Of a stretch of 64,000 nt of DNA, positions 54,055-63,992 are shown one piece after another (within the stretch, counting starts at the first letter, position 1; each line of letters begins with the position of its first letter). A program made the translations under genes and the position numbers. The stretch is taken from assembly GCF_003086355.1 (NCBI RefSeq), contig NZ_CP031733.1:248001-312000 (forward strand), given 5' to 3'. Source of the DNA: Streptococcus chenjunshii. Its GTDB lineage: Bacteria > Bacillota > Bacilli > Lactobacillales > Streptococcaceae. The notes beneath the pieces are model-generated. The model saw only the letters and a program-made list of their open reading frames with translations. It ran no database searches and had not been told where the DNA came from.

Positions 54055-54084
54055 GCAGCCAGTCTTGGGATTGGCTGTTTTTTT
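54055..54084 (+). terminator. Terminator closing the lipase cassette
   Basis: CAGCCA and TGGCTG around TCTTGGGAT-type loop, followed by seven T residues. Confidence 0.8.
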
Positions 54085-54362
54085 AGTTAAGCGGCCAAAA
54101 GCGTCAACGATCATCTGCAGCGGTTTTTTACGAAGTTTTCAGCTGTGTTCATCTGTCTCTCTTTAGCTAAGCTGTTAACAATGACAAAATGAATAAAAAA
54201 TGCTACCATAGATAAAATTGCGGGAGCTGAGCTGAATTGGCTGGCTGAAGGGCCGGTAATTTCAGCTTCGCTGTGAAAAAGCACGGCTGAAGAACCCAGC
54301 TGTTCAAATCAGCGCTCGCTTAAGGCAATATCAAAGTGAACCTGAGGATATGGAGGAAGACG
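54085..54362. other. Leader region of the carbonic anhydrase gene
   Basis: About 280 bases. Several repeated and self-complementary AGCTGA, GGCTGAAG and CAGCT elements between 54225 and 54325 suggest a folded leader; no known riboswitch is recognised. TACCATAGATAAAAT near 54201 may hold the promoter. Confidence 0.4.
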
Positions 54363-54857
54363 ATGTCTTATTTTGACAACTTTTTAAAAACCAATCAAGC
54401 CTATGCTGACCTGCACGGGACAGCCCATTTGCCTATGAGGCCTAAAACACATGTGGCGATTGTAACATGTATGGATGCCCGGCTCCATGTAGCTCAAGCC
54501 TTAGGTTTGGCCTTAGGAGTTGCGCATATATTACGGAATGCCGGCGGACGGGTAACCGATGATGTGATTCGCTCTCTGGTCATTTCTCAGCAGCAGCTGG
54601 GAACCAAAGAAGTTGTTGTGCTGCACCATACTGACTGCGGGGCACAGACTTTTACTAATGCAGCTTTTGCCGAACAGCTCCAGCAGGATTTGGGCATAGA
54701 TGTGAGCGGTGAAGACTTTCTGCCGTTTACGGATGTTGTTGCTAGTGTCCGGGAAGATATGGCACTGCTGCGCCAATCACCTTTGATTCCGGATGAGATT
54801 ATTATTTCCGGTGCGGTTTATGATGTGGATAGCGGCCGTATGACGGAAGTCAAATAA
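54363..54857 (+). CDS. Beta-class carbonic anhydrase
   Basis: A 164-residue zinc enzyme that interconverts carbon dioxide and bicarbonate. Ligands: Cys and Asp/Arg in VTCMDARLH, then His and Cys in LHHTDCGAQTF; RNAGGRVTDDVIRSL is the family core. The start at 54363 follows GGAGGAAG and gives MSYFDNFL; the upstream in-frame ATG at 54336 is less likely. It follows radA and the toxin cassette. Confidence 0.94.
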   Translation: MSYFDNFLKTNQAYADLHGTAHLPMRPKTHVAIVTCMDARLHVAQALGLALGVAHILRNAGGRVTDDVIRSLVISQQQLGTKEVVVLHHTDCGAQTFTNAAFAEQLQQDLGIDVSGEDFLPFTDVVASVREDMALLRQSPLIPDEIIISGAVYDVDSGRMTEVK

Positions 54858-54913
54858 TGGCCGTCAGCTTTTCTGAAAAAGTTTAACGAAACGTTATTAA
54901 ACACGCTGCATAC

Positions 54914-54965
54914 TTGACAGAGAAAAGAGGAACTGATATTATTTGTATTAAAATAATAATACAAA
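54914..54965 (+). promoter_or_regulatory. Consensus promoter with palindromic operator before the AIM24 gene
   Basis: TTGACA, 17 bases, TATTAT; then the perfect inverted repeat TTTGTATTA-N6-TAATACAAA (54942-54965) overlaps the -10 end and start of transcription. Such a position predicts repression by a dimeric regulator, identity unknown. Confidence 0.7.
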
Positions 54966-54992
54966 AAGAAATAACTTTTCAGGAGGCAGACT

Positions 54993-55745
54993 ATGGCAGA
55001 TAATCGGATGAAATACACTATTGACAGCAACATGCAGTTTCCTTTGGTTGAGATTGCACTGGAAACTGGAGAGTCCGCTTATATTCAGCGAGGCAGTATG
55101 GTTTACCATACCCCCGGTGTTACCCTCAATACCCGCCTAAATGCCCGCGGCTCCGGTATCGGCAAACTGATGGGAGCGATCGGCCGTTCGATGACTTCCG
55201 GCGAATCCGCTTTTATTACTCAAGCGGTTTCCAGCGCTGATGACGGCAGATTAGCATTGGCTCCGTCTATGCCCGGTCAGGTTATTGCTCTTGATTTGGG
55301 GAGCCGTCAGTACCGTCTTAATGATGGCGCTTTTCTGGCTCTGGACGGTTCAGCTCAGTACAAGATGGAGCGCCAGTCTGTGGGCCGGGCCTTCTTTGGC
55401 GGTCAAGGCGGTCTCTTTGTGATGACAACAGAAGGGCAAGGGACACTTTTGGCTAATGCCTTTGGATCGATTAAAAAGATAGAACTCCAAGGAGAAGAAA
55501 TCACTATCGATAACGCTCATGTTGTCGCCTGGAGCCGTGAACTGCAGTATGATATTCACTTAGAGAACGGTTTTCTGCAGTCTATCGGAACCGGAGAAGG
55601 GATTGTCAATACCTTCCGCGGGACAGGTGAAATTTATGTGCAAAGTTTGAATATCGAAACCTTTGCTAACGTTATCGGCAGCCACATTATCACCGGCGGC
55701 GGTGATGGCGGGGGGAAATCATCGCTCTTGGACAGCTTCTTGTAA
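54993..55745 (+). CDS. AIM24/TIGR00266-family protein
   Basis: A 250-residue all-beta protein of the AIM24 family: YIQRGSMVYHTPGV, FGGQGGLFVMTTEGQGTLLANAFG and HVVAWSRELQYDI are characteristic, and it ends in a glycine-rich tail. Function unknown; often placed with envelope or stress genes. CAGGAGG lies 7 bases before the ATG. Single gene under an operator-carrying promoter. Confidence 0.9.
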   Translation: MADNRMKYTIDSNMQFPLVEIALETGESAYIQRGSMVYHTPGVTLNTRLNARGSGIGKLMGAIGRSMTSGESAFITQAVSSADDGRLALAPSMPGQVIALDLGSRQYRLNDGAFLALDGSAQYKMERQSVGRAFFGGQGGLFVMTTEGQGTLLANAFGSIKKIELQGEEITIDNAHVVAWSRELQYDIHLENGFLQSIGTGEGIVNTFRGTGEIYVQSLNIETFANVIGSHIITGGGDGGGKSSLLDSFL

Positions 55746-55770
55746 TAAGCTACAGAATAAAATACTCAGC

Positions 55771-55820
55771 GAGCGAGATGAAAATCGTGATGTCAAAGAC
55801 ATTGATTTTCCTCGCTTTTT
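55771..55820 (+). terminator. Terminator after the AIM24 gene
   Basis: AGCGAGATGAAAATC and GATTTTCCTCGCT pair and are followed by TTTTT. Confidence 0.8.
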
Positions 55821-55928
55821 TAATTTTTGGCTGGGACAGACTTGATATGTCTGTAGATGACCCAGCTGTAAAACAGCTGCTTGAAAGAGCTCCCTCTTTT
55901 TCGAGCTATTAGAGCATATTCAATCCCA

Positions 55929-55980
55929 ATACCAATAAAACACAGCTGAGACATTTGTCTCAGCTGTGTTTTATTGGTAT
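55929..55980. repeat. Perfect 52-bp palindrome, probable bidirectional terminator
   Basis: Two 25-base arms (55929-55953 and 55956-55980; core CACAGCTGAGACA and TGTCTCAGCTGTG, flanked by AAAA and TTTT and ATACCAAT/ATTGGTAT) around a 2-base loop. The core with its A and T runs works as a terminator in both directions; the outer 8 bases per arm go beyond what a terminator needs. Confidence 0.85.
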
Positions 55981-56051
55981 AAACGGTACTATCAACAGCC
56001 AAACTTACAAAAAATCAACTGCTGAGATTATTTTCTAGAGCAGCAATTCCT

Positions 56052-56444
56052 TTATTTTATCTGCTTCAGGATATTTTCGACATTGTAACGCCCCCAGTAT
56101 GTCAGCCGTTCTAAAAAATCTTTTAAGTCAGTTTCATTAAAGTGGGCTTTTATTAAATAGCAAGCATGTCCGGAAACCTTATAGAATTCATCAATTTCTT
56201 CGTAAGTTGTAGCAAAATGTTCAAACCGGCTGAACTGATTGCTGTCCATATAAACCATAATATACTGCTGGAAAGAATAAGAAAGAGCGGTCGTAAAATG
56301 CATGATTGTCCCATTTTCCTGAAGTTTACTGATACGATTGCCGACTGCCTGACCGGTTAGATGAACGAGTTGTCCAATTTCTTTGTTTGTTAAACGTCCA
56401 TTTGTTTTTAGCAGACTGAGAATCTCTTTATCAATATTATCCAT
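56052..56444 (-). CDS. Lrp/AsnC-like transcriptional regulator
   Basis: A 130-residue regulator with an N-terminal winged helix (MDNIDKEILSLLKTNGRLTNKEIGQLVHLTGQAVGNRISKLQ in outline) and a small ligand domain with the Lrp-type alpha/beta pattern (VYMDSNQF, FYKVSGHACYLIKA). The start at 56444 is favoured by GAAGGG upstream; the frame reaches back to 56495. It is divergent from the broken isochorismatase gene, its likely former target. Confidence 0.85.
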   Translation of the reverse strand: MDNIDKEILSLLKTNGRLTNKEIGQLVHLTGQAVGNRISKLQENGTIMHFTTALSYSFQQYIMVYMDSNQFSRFEHFATTYEEIDEFYKVSGHACYLIKAHFNETDLKDFLERLTYWGRYNVENILKQIK

Positions 56445-56593
56445 TTTAGATATCCCTTCACGGTGAAATGAAAAGAACTGATTGTTTTTCATCAAGTGAT
56501 GGCCAGTAACTTACAAAAGTTCTATACTTATATCATATAAAAAGGTATTGGACACAATCAGGCAACTTTGACATTTAGAAAGGGGCTAGTATT

Positions 56594-57154
56594 ATGACAA
56601 AGAAGGCGTTATGAGTTATTGATGTTCAAAAGGATTATTTCCATCCTAGGAAATGTGAATTGGTTAAACCTGAAGAGGCTTTGATCCAGATTAATATGCT
56701 GGAGATGCTATTTTTAAAAAGAAATTTGCCAATCCTTTATATTCAACATATTAAAAAGAATGACGAGGCTGATTTTTTTGTTGAAAACAGCGAGGGCGCT
56801 GAACTGCATCCGAGTTTAAATCTACAAAAGGAAGCTGTCGTTATTACCAAGCATTTCCCAAATAGCTTTCTGGGGACTGGTTTAGATGACAAATTACAAG
56901 CTTTGGAAGTCGGTCAGCTAGTTATAACTGGCATGATGACCCATATGTGTGTTGATTCAACGGTTAGAGCCGCTAAAGAAAAGGGCTATCAGCCTATAGT
57001 AATCAGTGATGCGACAGCAACTAAAGATCTCTGCTATAAAGGTCAGAAAATAGATGCATCTGATGTTCAGATGAGTTTTCTGGCTGCATTACAAACCTTT
57101 GCAGTCATAGACACTGCAGCAGATTTTATCAGACGCTGTGAAGCGGAAAAATAA
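56594..57154 (+). pseudogene. Isochorismatase/nicotinamidase-family hydrolase with in-frame TGA at codon 7
   Basis: From the ATG at 56594 (AGAAAGGGG upstream) the frame reads MTKKAL, TGA, VIDVQKDYF and continues to 57154. The VIDVQ Asp is catalytic in this family; Lys (AVVITKHFPNSF) and Cys (MMTHMCVDSTVRAA) follow, so the rest is intact. The first later ATG (56660) would lose the catalytic Asp. A single base change (TTA to TGA) explains it. Either a pseudogene, a sequencing error or readthrough. Confidence 0.8.
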
Positions 57155-57257
57155 CGAGGCGCTTTAGGTTTTTCAGCTTTTTCTCAGTGCTATCTCCTTG
57201 TTCTGTGTTTAATTTGTGCTATAATAAGAACGATTGAAAAATTGACAGGAGAAAAGC

Positions 57258-58721
57258 ATGACTCAGAAAATTCGGGTGCGTTATGCACCAAGTCCAACCG
57301 GCTTATTACATATCGGCAATGCGCGGACCGCGCTCTTTAATTACCTCTATGCCCGCCATTACGGCGGTGAGTTTATCGTTCGGATTGAGGATACTGACCG
57401 TAAACGCCATGTTGAAGACGGCGAGCGTTCCCAGCTGGAAAATCTCAGCTGGCTGGGCGTGGACTGGGATGAAAGTCCGGCAGAACCAGGTGCTTACGGC
57501 CCCTACCGCCAGTCAGAACGCTTAGAAATTTATCAGGGCTATATTAAAGAGCTTCTGGAAAAGGGGCTGGCTTATGAATCATATGTGACCGAAGATGAGC
57601 TCGCTGCGGAGCGCGAACGTCAGGAAGCAGCTGGCGAAACGCCGCGCTATATCAATGAATACCTCGGAATGTCTGAAGCGGAGAAGTCTGCCTATATCGC
57701 AGAGCGCAAGTCTGCCGGGATTGTGCCGACTGTGCGTTTAGCTGTTAATGAGGCTGGGATTTATAAGTGGGATGACATGGTTAAGGGGGAAATTGAATTT
57801 ACAGGTGCTAACATCGGCGGTGACTGGGTCATTCAAAAGAAAGACGGCTATCCGACTTATAATTTTGCGGTTGTTGTTGACGATCATCTTATGGAGATTT
57901 CGCATGTTATTCGCGGAGATGACCACATTGCCAATACACCTAAGCAGCTGATGGTTTATGAAGCCTTGGGCTGGCAGGCACCTCAGTTTGGCCACATGAC
58001 TTTGATTGTTAATGCAGAAACCGGCAAGAAGCTCTCTAAACGTGATACCAACACTCTGCAGTTTATCGAGGATTACCGCAAAAAAGGCTATCTGCCGGAA
58101 GCGGTCTTCAACTTTATTGCTCTGCTGGGCTGGAACCCAGGCGGTGAAAATGAGATATTTTCCCGTCAGGAGCTGATTGAGCTTTTTGATGAGAAGCGTC
58201 TCAGTAAGTCGCCGGCCGCGTTTGATCAGAAGAAATTGGACTGGCTGAGCAATGAATATCTTAAAAATGCAGATTTTGAAACGGTCTTTGGTCTTTGCAA
58301 GCCATTTCTTGAAGCAGCGGGCCGTTTAACAGACAAGGCAGAAAAGCTGGTGGCGCTCTATCAGCCGCAACTGAAATCGGCAGATGAGATTGTGCCCCTA
58401 ACGGACCTATTTTTTGCCGATTTTCCGGAGCTAACGGAAACCGAACGTGACTTTATGTCAGGAGAAACGGTACCGACAGTTTTAGAAGCTTTCAAAGCGA
58501 AGCTGGAAGCTATGAGTGACGATGATTTCACTGCCGAAAATATTTTCCCGCAGATTAAAGCAGTGCAAAAAGAGACAGGGATTAAAGGGAAAAATCTCTT
58601 TATGCCGATTCGTATTGCTGTTTCAGGTGAAATGCACGGCCCTGAACTGCCGGATACTATCTTTCTGCTTGGACGGGAAAAGGCTATCCGCCATATCGAA
58701 AAGATGCAGGAACAGCTATAA
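57258..58721 (+). CDS. gltX: Glutamyl-tRNA synthetase
   Basis: A 487-residue class I aminoacyl-tRNA synthetase. HIGH-type motif [20 protein letters not shown] and the KLSKRDTN (KMSKS-like) motif are present; the C-terminal anticodon domain follows. Ribosome binding site CAGGAGAAAA. Bacteria without GlnRS, like streptococci, use it to charge tRNA-Gln as well. TATAAT at about 57219 is the -10. Confidence 0.97.
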   Translation: MTQKIRVRYAPSPTGLLHIGNARTALFNYLYARHYGGEFIVRIEDTDRKRHVEDGERSQLENLSWLGVDWDESPAEPGAYGPYRQSERLEIYQGYIKELLEKGLAYESYVTEDELAAERERQEAAGETPRYINEYLGMSEAEKSAYIAERKSAGIVPTVRLAVNEAGIYKWDDMVKGEIEFTGANIGGDWVIQKKDGYPTYNFAVVVDDHLMEISHVIRGDDHIANTPKQLMVYEALGWQAPQFGHMTLIVNAETGKKLSKRDTNTLQFIEDYRKKGYLPEAVFNFIALLGWNPGGENEIFSRQELIELFDEKRLSKSPAAFDQKKLDWLSNEYLKNADFETVFGLCKPFLEAAGRLTDKAEKLVALYQPQLKSADEIVPLTDLFFADFPELTETERDFMSGETVPTVLEAFKAKLEAMSDDDFTAENIFPQIKAVQKETGIKGKNLFMPIRIAVSGEMHGPELPDTIFLLGREKAIRHIEKMQEQL

Positions 58722-58734
58722 ATTCAAGAGAAAC

Positions 58735-58910
58735 CGCAGCAGAAAGTGGGCTAAAAATCCCCTGCCGTAAGTTTTCTCTCGCACTTTCAGTTTTTGCCTG
58801 GATCCGAGACTGGATGCTTGCCACCCCCGTGTATATCAGGTCAGGATGGATTGCTGCAGAACAGTAAGCAGTCCAGGTAAGACCCTGCAGCTGTAAAAAT
58901 ATATAAAAGT
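58735..58910. repeat. Imperfect intergenic repeat, copy 1 (near gltX)
   Basis: Shares GTAAGTTTTCTYTC, CCTGC-type and CAGCTGTAAAAAT blocks, in the same order, with 61855-62040 before argH. No ORF. The similarity is patchy, so the relation is tentative. Confidence 0.45.
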
Positions 58911-59116
58911 AAAAGAAGAGGTTGGACACAGAAAGTCCTGCCTCCTTTTACTTTTTAAACAGATGAGTTTGGCGCAGTGGCTGATTGGAAGCAGGGCGGC
59001 AAACTCGCCTTTCCCAGCAATTGTTACTTTTTGCTGCAATAAAATTCAAAATACCTGCTCTATTGATGATAAAGCTCTAGGCTGGGAATTTAAGTATAAA
59101 AAGCTAAATTTCAAGT

Positions 59117-60152
59117 TGAAGTTAGCCACTGAATACAATTTCTCTAGGTGTCTTGTAGTTTAATATTCGTTTGGGATAATTGTTTATCCACCATTCAATC
59201 TGAGTGGCCAGTTTTCTGGTCGCTCTTGTTTTTCCCTTGGGTAGGAAACGTCGAATAAGACGGTTGTGATTCTCATTAGAGCCTCTTTCCCAAGAGCAAT
59301 AAGGGTGAGCATAGTAGATCTTCTCTTCACTAAAAATCTCGCTTAGTCTAGCAAATTCTGCCCCATTATCAGCTGTGATTGACGTGATCTGATATTCCTG
59401 TAAAATGCTCGACAAGGCTTCGTTAACGGCTTGTGCTGTCTTACTGGGCAAGTAACGAATGATTTCATACCTGGTTTTTCGATCTGTTAATGTCAGAAAG
59501 CAAGGCGCTTTAGCCCGTGTCTGAACAACCGTATCAATCTCATAATGCCCAGCCTCCAGTCGTTGAGTGATCGCTTCAGGCCGCTCCTCAATCGACTTTC
59601 CAACAGGCATGAAATTAGGACTGGCTGTTTTCTTAGGGGATTTGCCTTTTCTTGGATACAGCCTATCTGCCTTAGTCAGCCCCAGGTACCCCTTGTCCAT
59701 CCAGTAGTATATGGTGGATTGTGGGACGTTGACTTTACGTTTTGAAATCATCTCAGGTGACCACTTCAGCTTGATGTAGTGGACAATGGTTTCCTTGACT
59801 TTCTTCGTGAGACTAACAGCTTTACGGCTATTTTTTCGATTAATCTCATACACTTCCTGAGCTCTATCCGCCCTATAAAGCTTCTCAAACTTCCCCTTAC
59901 GCACCTGTTGGAGGACCAGTCCACGTTTCATCTCGTTGTTTATCGTTTGAGGAGCTTTGCCTAAGAGACCTGCAATCTCACGATTAGATTTCCCTTCTTG
60001 CTTCCAGCGTTCAATCAAGCGGCGATCAGCTATTGTCAAGTGCTTGCCTGTTGGTGTATAATGGTCTTGCATCTCTATGTCCTTTACTTGTGTTTTCGTC
60101 AACTACAAGTGTAACATAGAGGTGTTTTTTTGCATCTAAGTGGCTAACTTCA
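59117..60152 (-). mobile_element. IS30-family insertion sequence
   Basis: Terminal inverted repeats TGAAGTTAGCCACT (59117-59130) and AGTGGCTAACTTCA (60139-60152) enclose one intact transposase gene. The ends may extend a few bases further (for example TTCTAAAA at the right end), and no clear target duplication was found. It lies between gltX and argG, its right end 60 bases before the argG promoter. Confidence 0.88.
59122..60072 (-). CDS. IS30-family transposase
   Basis: A 316-residue DDE transposase. N-terminal HTH (LTIADRRLIERWKQEGKSNREIAGLLG), and catalytic DDE residues in HYEIDTVV, ITADNGAEF and SWERGSNENHNRLIRRFLPKG, the IS30 hallmark. The start at 60072 follows AAAGGA; the frame extends 10 residues further to 60102. 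The stop lies within the left inverted repeat. Appears intact. Confidence 0.95.
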   Translation of the reverse strand: MQDHYTPTGKHLTIADRRLIERWKQEGKSNREIAGLLGKAPQTINNEMKRGLVLQQVRKGKFEKLYRADRAQEVYEINRKNSRKAVSLTKKVKETIVHYIKLKWSPEMISKRKVNVPQSTIYYWMDKGYLGLTKADRLYPRKGKSPKKTASPNFMPVGKSIEERPEAITQRLEAGHYEIDTVVQTRAKAPCFLTLTDRKTRYEIIRYLPSKTAQAVNEALSSILQEYQITSITADNGAEFARLSEIFSEEKIYYAHPYCSWERGSNENHNRLIRRFLPKGKTRATRKLATQIEWWINNYPKRILNYKTPREIVFSG

Positions 60153-60168
60153 TTTTAGAACTTTCATT

Positions 60169-60241
60169 TAAGTATAAAAATACATTTTTTAAAAAAATAT
60201 ACAGAAAAAGGGTTGACAAAAGAATAAATATACATTATCAT
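60169..60241 (+). promoter_or_regulatory. argG promoter with ARG-box-like operators
   Basis: TTGACA (60213), 17 bases, TATCAT (60236). The spacer and -10 hold AGAATAAATATACATTA, and AAGTATAAAAATACATT lies at about 60171; both resemble ARG boxes (TNTGAATWWWWATTCANW type) bound by ArgR. Repression by arginine is expected. Confidence 0.7.
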
Positions 60242-60279
60242 GGACACATAGCTAATAAATATAAGAAAAGAGAAAAGAT

Positions 60280-61488
60280 ATGTCTAAAGAAAAAGTGATT
60301 TTAGCCTACTCAGGCGGTCTTGATACCTCTGTTGCCATTACCTGGCTAAAAAAAGACTACGATGTGATTGCGGTCTGTATGGATGTCGGCGAAGGCAAGG
60401 ATCTTGATTTTATCCATGATAAAGCCCTAAAAGTGGGAGCGGTTGAGTCTTATGTTCTCGATGTCAAAGATGAATTTGCGGAGGATTATGTTCTGCCTGC
60501 ACTCTGGGCGCATGCTTATTATGAGCAGAAATACCCTCTGGTCTCGGCTCTCAGCCGGCCGATTATTGCTAAGAAGCTGGTAGAAATTGCGCATAAAACG
60601 AATGCTAATACGATTGCACATGGCTGTACCGGCAAAGGGAATGACCAGGTTCGGTTTGAGGTTGCCATTGCTGCGCTCGATCCTAATTTAAAAGTCATCG
60701 CCCCAGTCCGTGAATGGAAGTGGTCGCGTGAGGAAGAGATTGAGTATGCCAAAGCGAATGGTGTTCCGGTACCTGCAGATCTTGATAACCCTTATTCGGT
60801 TGACCAAAATCTTTGGGGGCGCGCTAATGAATGCGGCGTTCTTGAAAACCCATGGAATGAGGCGCCCGAAGATGCATTTGGCATCACGAACGCTGTTGAG
60901 GATGCACCCGATCAGCCTGATTATATTGAAATTGAATTTCAAAAGGGCAGTCCTGTTGCCCTTGACGGCCAAAAAATGAAAGTGGCTGATCTGATTCAGA
61001 AATTAAATGAAATTGCCGGCAAGCATGGCATTGGGCGGATTGACCATGTTGAAAACCGCTTGGTCGGTATCAAATCAAGGGAAATTTATGAATGTCCAGG
61101 TGCCGTAACGCTTTTAACCGCTCATAAAGAAATTGAAGATTTGACTTTGGTTCGGGAACTTGCTCATTTCAAGCCTATTCTTGAAAATGAGTTGGCTAAT
61201 CTGATTTATAATGCACTTTGGTTCAGTCCTGCCACCGATGCCATCTTAGCTTATATTAAGGAGAGTCAGAAGGTCGTAAACGGCACTGCAAAACTTAAGC
61301 TTTATAAGGGTTCAGCCAAGGTTGTAGCCCGTAAGTCACCTAATTCTCTTTATGATGAGAATCTGGCTACATATACAAGTGCTGATACCTTTGATCAGGA
61401 CAGCGCAGTCGGATTCATTAAACTTTGGGGACTGCCTACAAAAGTTAATGCTCAGGTGCAGAATCAGGCTCAGAAGAATTCCATTTAA
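60280..61488 (+). CDS. argG: Argininosuccinate synthase
   Basis: Joins citrulline and aspartate using ATP in arginine synthesis. The 402-residue protein begins with the PP-loop [14 protein letters not shown] and has the [13 protein letters not shown] motif and [26 protein letters not shown] precedes the ATG. argH lies 670 bases downstream, an unusually wide gap, with a terminator between. Confidence 0.98.
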   Translation: MSKEKVILAYSGGLDTSVAITWLKKDYDVIAVCMDVGEGKDLDFIHDKALKVGAVESYVLDVKDEFAEDYVLPALWAHAYYEQKYPLVSALSRPIIAKKLVEIAHKTNANTIAHGCTGKGNDQVRFEVAIAALDPNLKVIAPVREWKWSREEEIEYAKANGVPVPADLDNPYSVDQNLWGRANECGVLENPWNEAPEDAFGITNAVEDAPDQPDYIEIEFQKGSPVALDGQKMKVADLIQKLNEIAGKHGIGRIDHVENRLVGIKSREIYECPGAVTLLTAHKEIEDLTLVRELAHFKPILENELANLIYNALWFSPATDAILAYIKESQKVVNGTAKLKLYKGSAKVVARKSPNSLYDENLATYTSADTFDQDSAVGFIKLWGLPTKVNAQVQNQAQKNSI

Positions 61489-61726
61489 ATGATTTAAGAA
61501 AAGGCTATCCCCGTGCTTTGCAGTTACTGTCTTAGGAAAAGCCCATTATTACTAAATAAGCCGCAGAGTGCGGGATGTTTTCAGATAAAAGTGTACAGTG
61601 AGACACATCTGAAAGCCCTCTTTTCTTAATAGCTGAAAGAACTCGTGAATGTGTACAGTGAGGCACAACGGGCTTAAATAAAGCCGGTCTGTGAGCCGGC
61701 CTTTAAGAAAAACTGTCCGGTGAGGC

Positions 61727-61763
61727 AAGAAAGGGCTGGGAAAAGTATTCCCGCCCTTGTTTT
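61727..61763 (+). terminator. Terminator after argG
   Basis: AAGGGCTGGGAA and TTCCCGCCCTT pair with one bulged base around AAGTA, followed by GTTTTA. Confidence 0.7.
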
Positions 61764-61854
61764 ATGAGGATACGAAGCCAAGTCCGGTTGCCGGATTGCT
61801 TTGCAGCAGAATGGATTTTATTGAACAGTCCGCTGATTCTTTAAAAAGCGAAGG

Positions 61855-62040
61855 GAGAGCAGGCTAAAGAACTCCTGCTGTAAGTTTTCTTTCACTCTTT
61901 AATGTCTGAGTTCGGGCTGCCATATACTGCTTCTGTTCCCGCACACTTGGTTAGGACAGCCGCTGCTGCTAAGGCGGGTGCCTGAACATTAAAATACATC
62001 CAGACAAGGATTTACAGCTGTAAAAATGTATTGCTGTACA
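61855..62040. repeat. Imperfect intergenic repeat, copy 2 (before argH)
   Basis: Counterpart of 58735-58910: CTGCTGTAAGTTTTCTTTC near the start and ACAGCTGTAAAAATGTA near the end. Confidence 0.45.
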
Positions 62041-62158
62041 GTAAATTAGGCTGTCCCAGACTCTTGCGAGCAGCCAGCAGCAAAAAGCAGACAGAAAGGA
62101 CTGAAGAAAAAGGGAGTCTGCAGCGATTCAGATTTATTTTTCTTTAATACGGTAATAG

Positions 62159-63538
62159 ATGATGACAAAAAAACACAAACTTTGGGGAGGCCGCTTCGAA
62201 GCCGGTCTTGAAGACTGGGTTGAAGAATTTGGGGCTTCGATTTCGTTTGATCAAAAAATGGCTAAATACGATATTCAAGGTTCGCTGGCTCATGTCACTA
62301 TGCTAGGTGAGACTGGAATTATTACAGCTGAAGAGGCCGCAGCAATCAAGGCAGGGCTTGAAAAACTGCTGGAGCAGTATGAAGCTGGTCAGCTGGTGTT
62401 TACAGTGGATAATGAGGATATCCACATGAATATCGAGACCCTGCTGACAGCTGAGATTGGCCCTGTAGCCGGAAAACTCCATACAGCCCGTTCGCGGAAT
62501 GATCAGGTGGCTACAGATATGCATTTATATTTGAAGGCTAAATTAAAAGAAGTGCTTGAAAAATTGGATCATTTGTGTTCGGTGCTGGTTAACCTTGCGG
62601 ATAAGCATACTTATACCATTATGCCGGGCTATACCCATCTGCAGCATGCTCAGCCGGTTTCCTTCGGCCATCATTTGCTGGCTTACTATAACATGTTTGC
62701 AAGAGACCGTGAACGTTTTGCTTTCAATTTGGAGCATACCGATATCTCACCGCTGGGAGCGGCTGCCCTTGCCGGAACGACTTTTCCTATAGACCGTGAA
62801 CGGACCTCTGATTTGCTGGGCTTCGCAAAACCTTACAGCAATTCGCTCGATGCAGTATCGGATCGTGATTTCATTTTAGAATTCTTGGCCAACGCCAGTA
62901 TTTTGATGATGCATATGAGCCGTATCTGTGAAGAGGTCATTAACTGGTGCTCGAAAGAATTCAGTTTTATCAGTCTGTCAGACACTTTCTCAACAGGTTC
63001 TTCAATCATGCCGCAGAAAAAGAACCCCGATATGGCAGAGTTAATTCGCGGGAAGTCAGGACGGGTTTATGGGAACCTTCTGGGCCTTCTGACTGTCATG
63101 AAATCTCTGCCTCTGGCTTATAATAAAGATTTACAGGAAGATAAAGAAGGGATGTTTGATACGGCTGAAACCGTCACTGTTGCTCTTGATATCCTAGCAG
63201 GTATGCTTGATACAATGACAGTCCATGAACAGGTCATGTCTCAGGCGACAGAACAGGATTTTTCCAATGCGACTGAGCTGGCCGACTATTTGGCTGACAA
63301 AGGCCTGCCTTTCCGTGAAGCGCATGCTGTTGTCGGTAAATTAGTGTTAGAGTGCACCAAGGCCGGCTGTTATCTGCAGGATGTTCCCTTAGAGCGCTAT
63401 CAAGAAATTTCTGATTTGATTGAAGAAGATATTTATGATACTCTCCGTTCCCATACGGCTGTGGAGAGGCGGCAGTCACTGGGCGGAACAGGATTTGATC
63501 AAGTTAAACAGCAGATCCAACAGGCCAGAAAAAAATAA
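62159..63538 (+). CDS. argH: Argininosuccinate lyase
   Basis: Splits argininosuccinate into arginine and fumarate. The 459-residue protein has KLWGGRFE at the start, [30 protein letters not shown] and the signature [12 protein letters not shown]. Two ATGs stand side by side (62159 and 62162); no strong ribosome binding site is seen before them, only GGTAAT. Last gene of the arginine pair. Confidence 0.97.
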   Translation: MMTKKHKLWGGRFEAGLEDWVEEFGASISFDQKMAKYDIQGSLAHVTMLGETGIITAEEAAAIKAGLEKLLEQYEAGQLVFTVDNEDIHMNIETLLTAEIGPVAGKLHTARSRNDQVATDMHLYLKAKLKEVLEKLDHLCSVLVNLADKHTYTIMPGYTHLQHAQPVSFGHHLLAYYNMFARDRERFAFNLEHTDISPLGAAALAGTTFPIDRERTSDLLGFAKPYSNSLDAVSDRDFILEFLANASILMMHMSRICEEVINWCSKEFSFISLSDTFSTGSSIMPQKKNPDMAELIRGKSGRVYGNLLGLLTVMKSLPLAYNKDLQEDKEGMFDTAETVTVALDILAGMLDTMTVHEQVMSQATEQDFSNATELADYLADKGLPFREAHAVVGKLVLECTKAGCYLQDVPLERYQEISDLIEEDIYDTLRSHTAVERRQSLGGTGFDQVKQQIQQARKK

Positions 63539-63632
63539 AATAAATATTGAGAAAAGCCAAAACTTCAAGGGGTTGAGGCTTTTTTCTATTTTGTGGTATA
63601 ATGGTACTAATTTAGATATTTGGAGTTGTGTT

Positions 63633-63992
63633 TTGAAGAAAACCTATCGTGTCAAGAGTGACAAAGATTTCCAAGCCATTTTTGACCATGGCCAAAATGC
63701 TGCTAACCGAAAATTTGTTGTTTACCGTTTGGCTAAGCAGCAGCCACATTATCGGGTCGGCATTTCTGTTGGCAAGAAAATCGGCAATGCTGTTACCCGC
63801 AATGCTGTTAAACGTAAAATTCGCCATGTTTTAATGGAGTTTGATAAAAATCTGGCTGCTGATGATTTTATCATCATTGCCAGAAAAGGAACCGAGTGTT
63901 TAGATTATCACGAAATTAAAAAAAATTTACGGCATGTTCTTAAACTCGCCAAATTATATCAGGAAGGTTTAGATAGTGAAAAGAAAAATTAA
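63633..63992 (+). CDS. rnpA: Ribonuclease P protein component
   Basis: Protein subunit of RNase P, which matures tRNA 5' ends. The 119-residue protein starts at TTG 63633 ([20 protein letters not shown]) with TGGAG 7 bases upstream; the longer open frame back to 63420 overlaps argH in another frame and is not real. The RNR-type motif [24 protein letters not shown] is typical. TATAAT-type box near 63597. It overlaps the start of yidC. Confidence 0.95.
   Translation: MKKTYRVKSDKDFQAIFDHGQNAANRKFVVYRLAKQQPHYRVGISVGKKIGNAVTRNAVKRKIRHVLMEFDKNLAADDFIIIARKGTECLDYHEIKKNLRHVLKLAKLYQEGLDSEKKN

Larger units (their letters stand above)
61489..62158. other. Long repeat-rich region between argG and argH
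   Basis: 670 bases without a supported gene. It holds short repeats (GTGTACAGTGAGACACA at 61590, GTGTACAGTGAGGCACA at 61652, CTGTCCGGTGAGGCA at 61714), the argG terminator, a second copy of the imperfect repeat (61855-62040), and CAGACTC/GAGTCTG arms (about 62058-62125) enclosing a possible argH leader structure. No ribosome binding site of usual strength precedes argH. Confidence 0.55.

Noticed and set aside
61590..61730. Short TGTACAGTGAGRCACA repeats as a CRISPR-like array
   Set aside because: Only three imperfect copies, uneven spacing, no cas genes.
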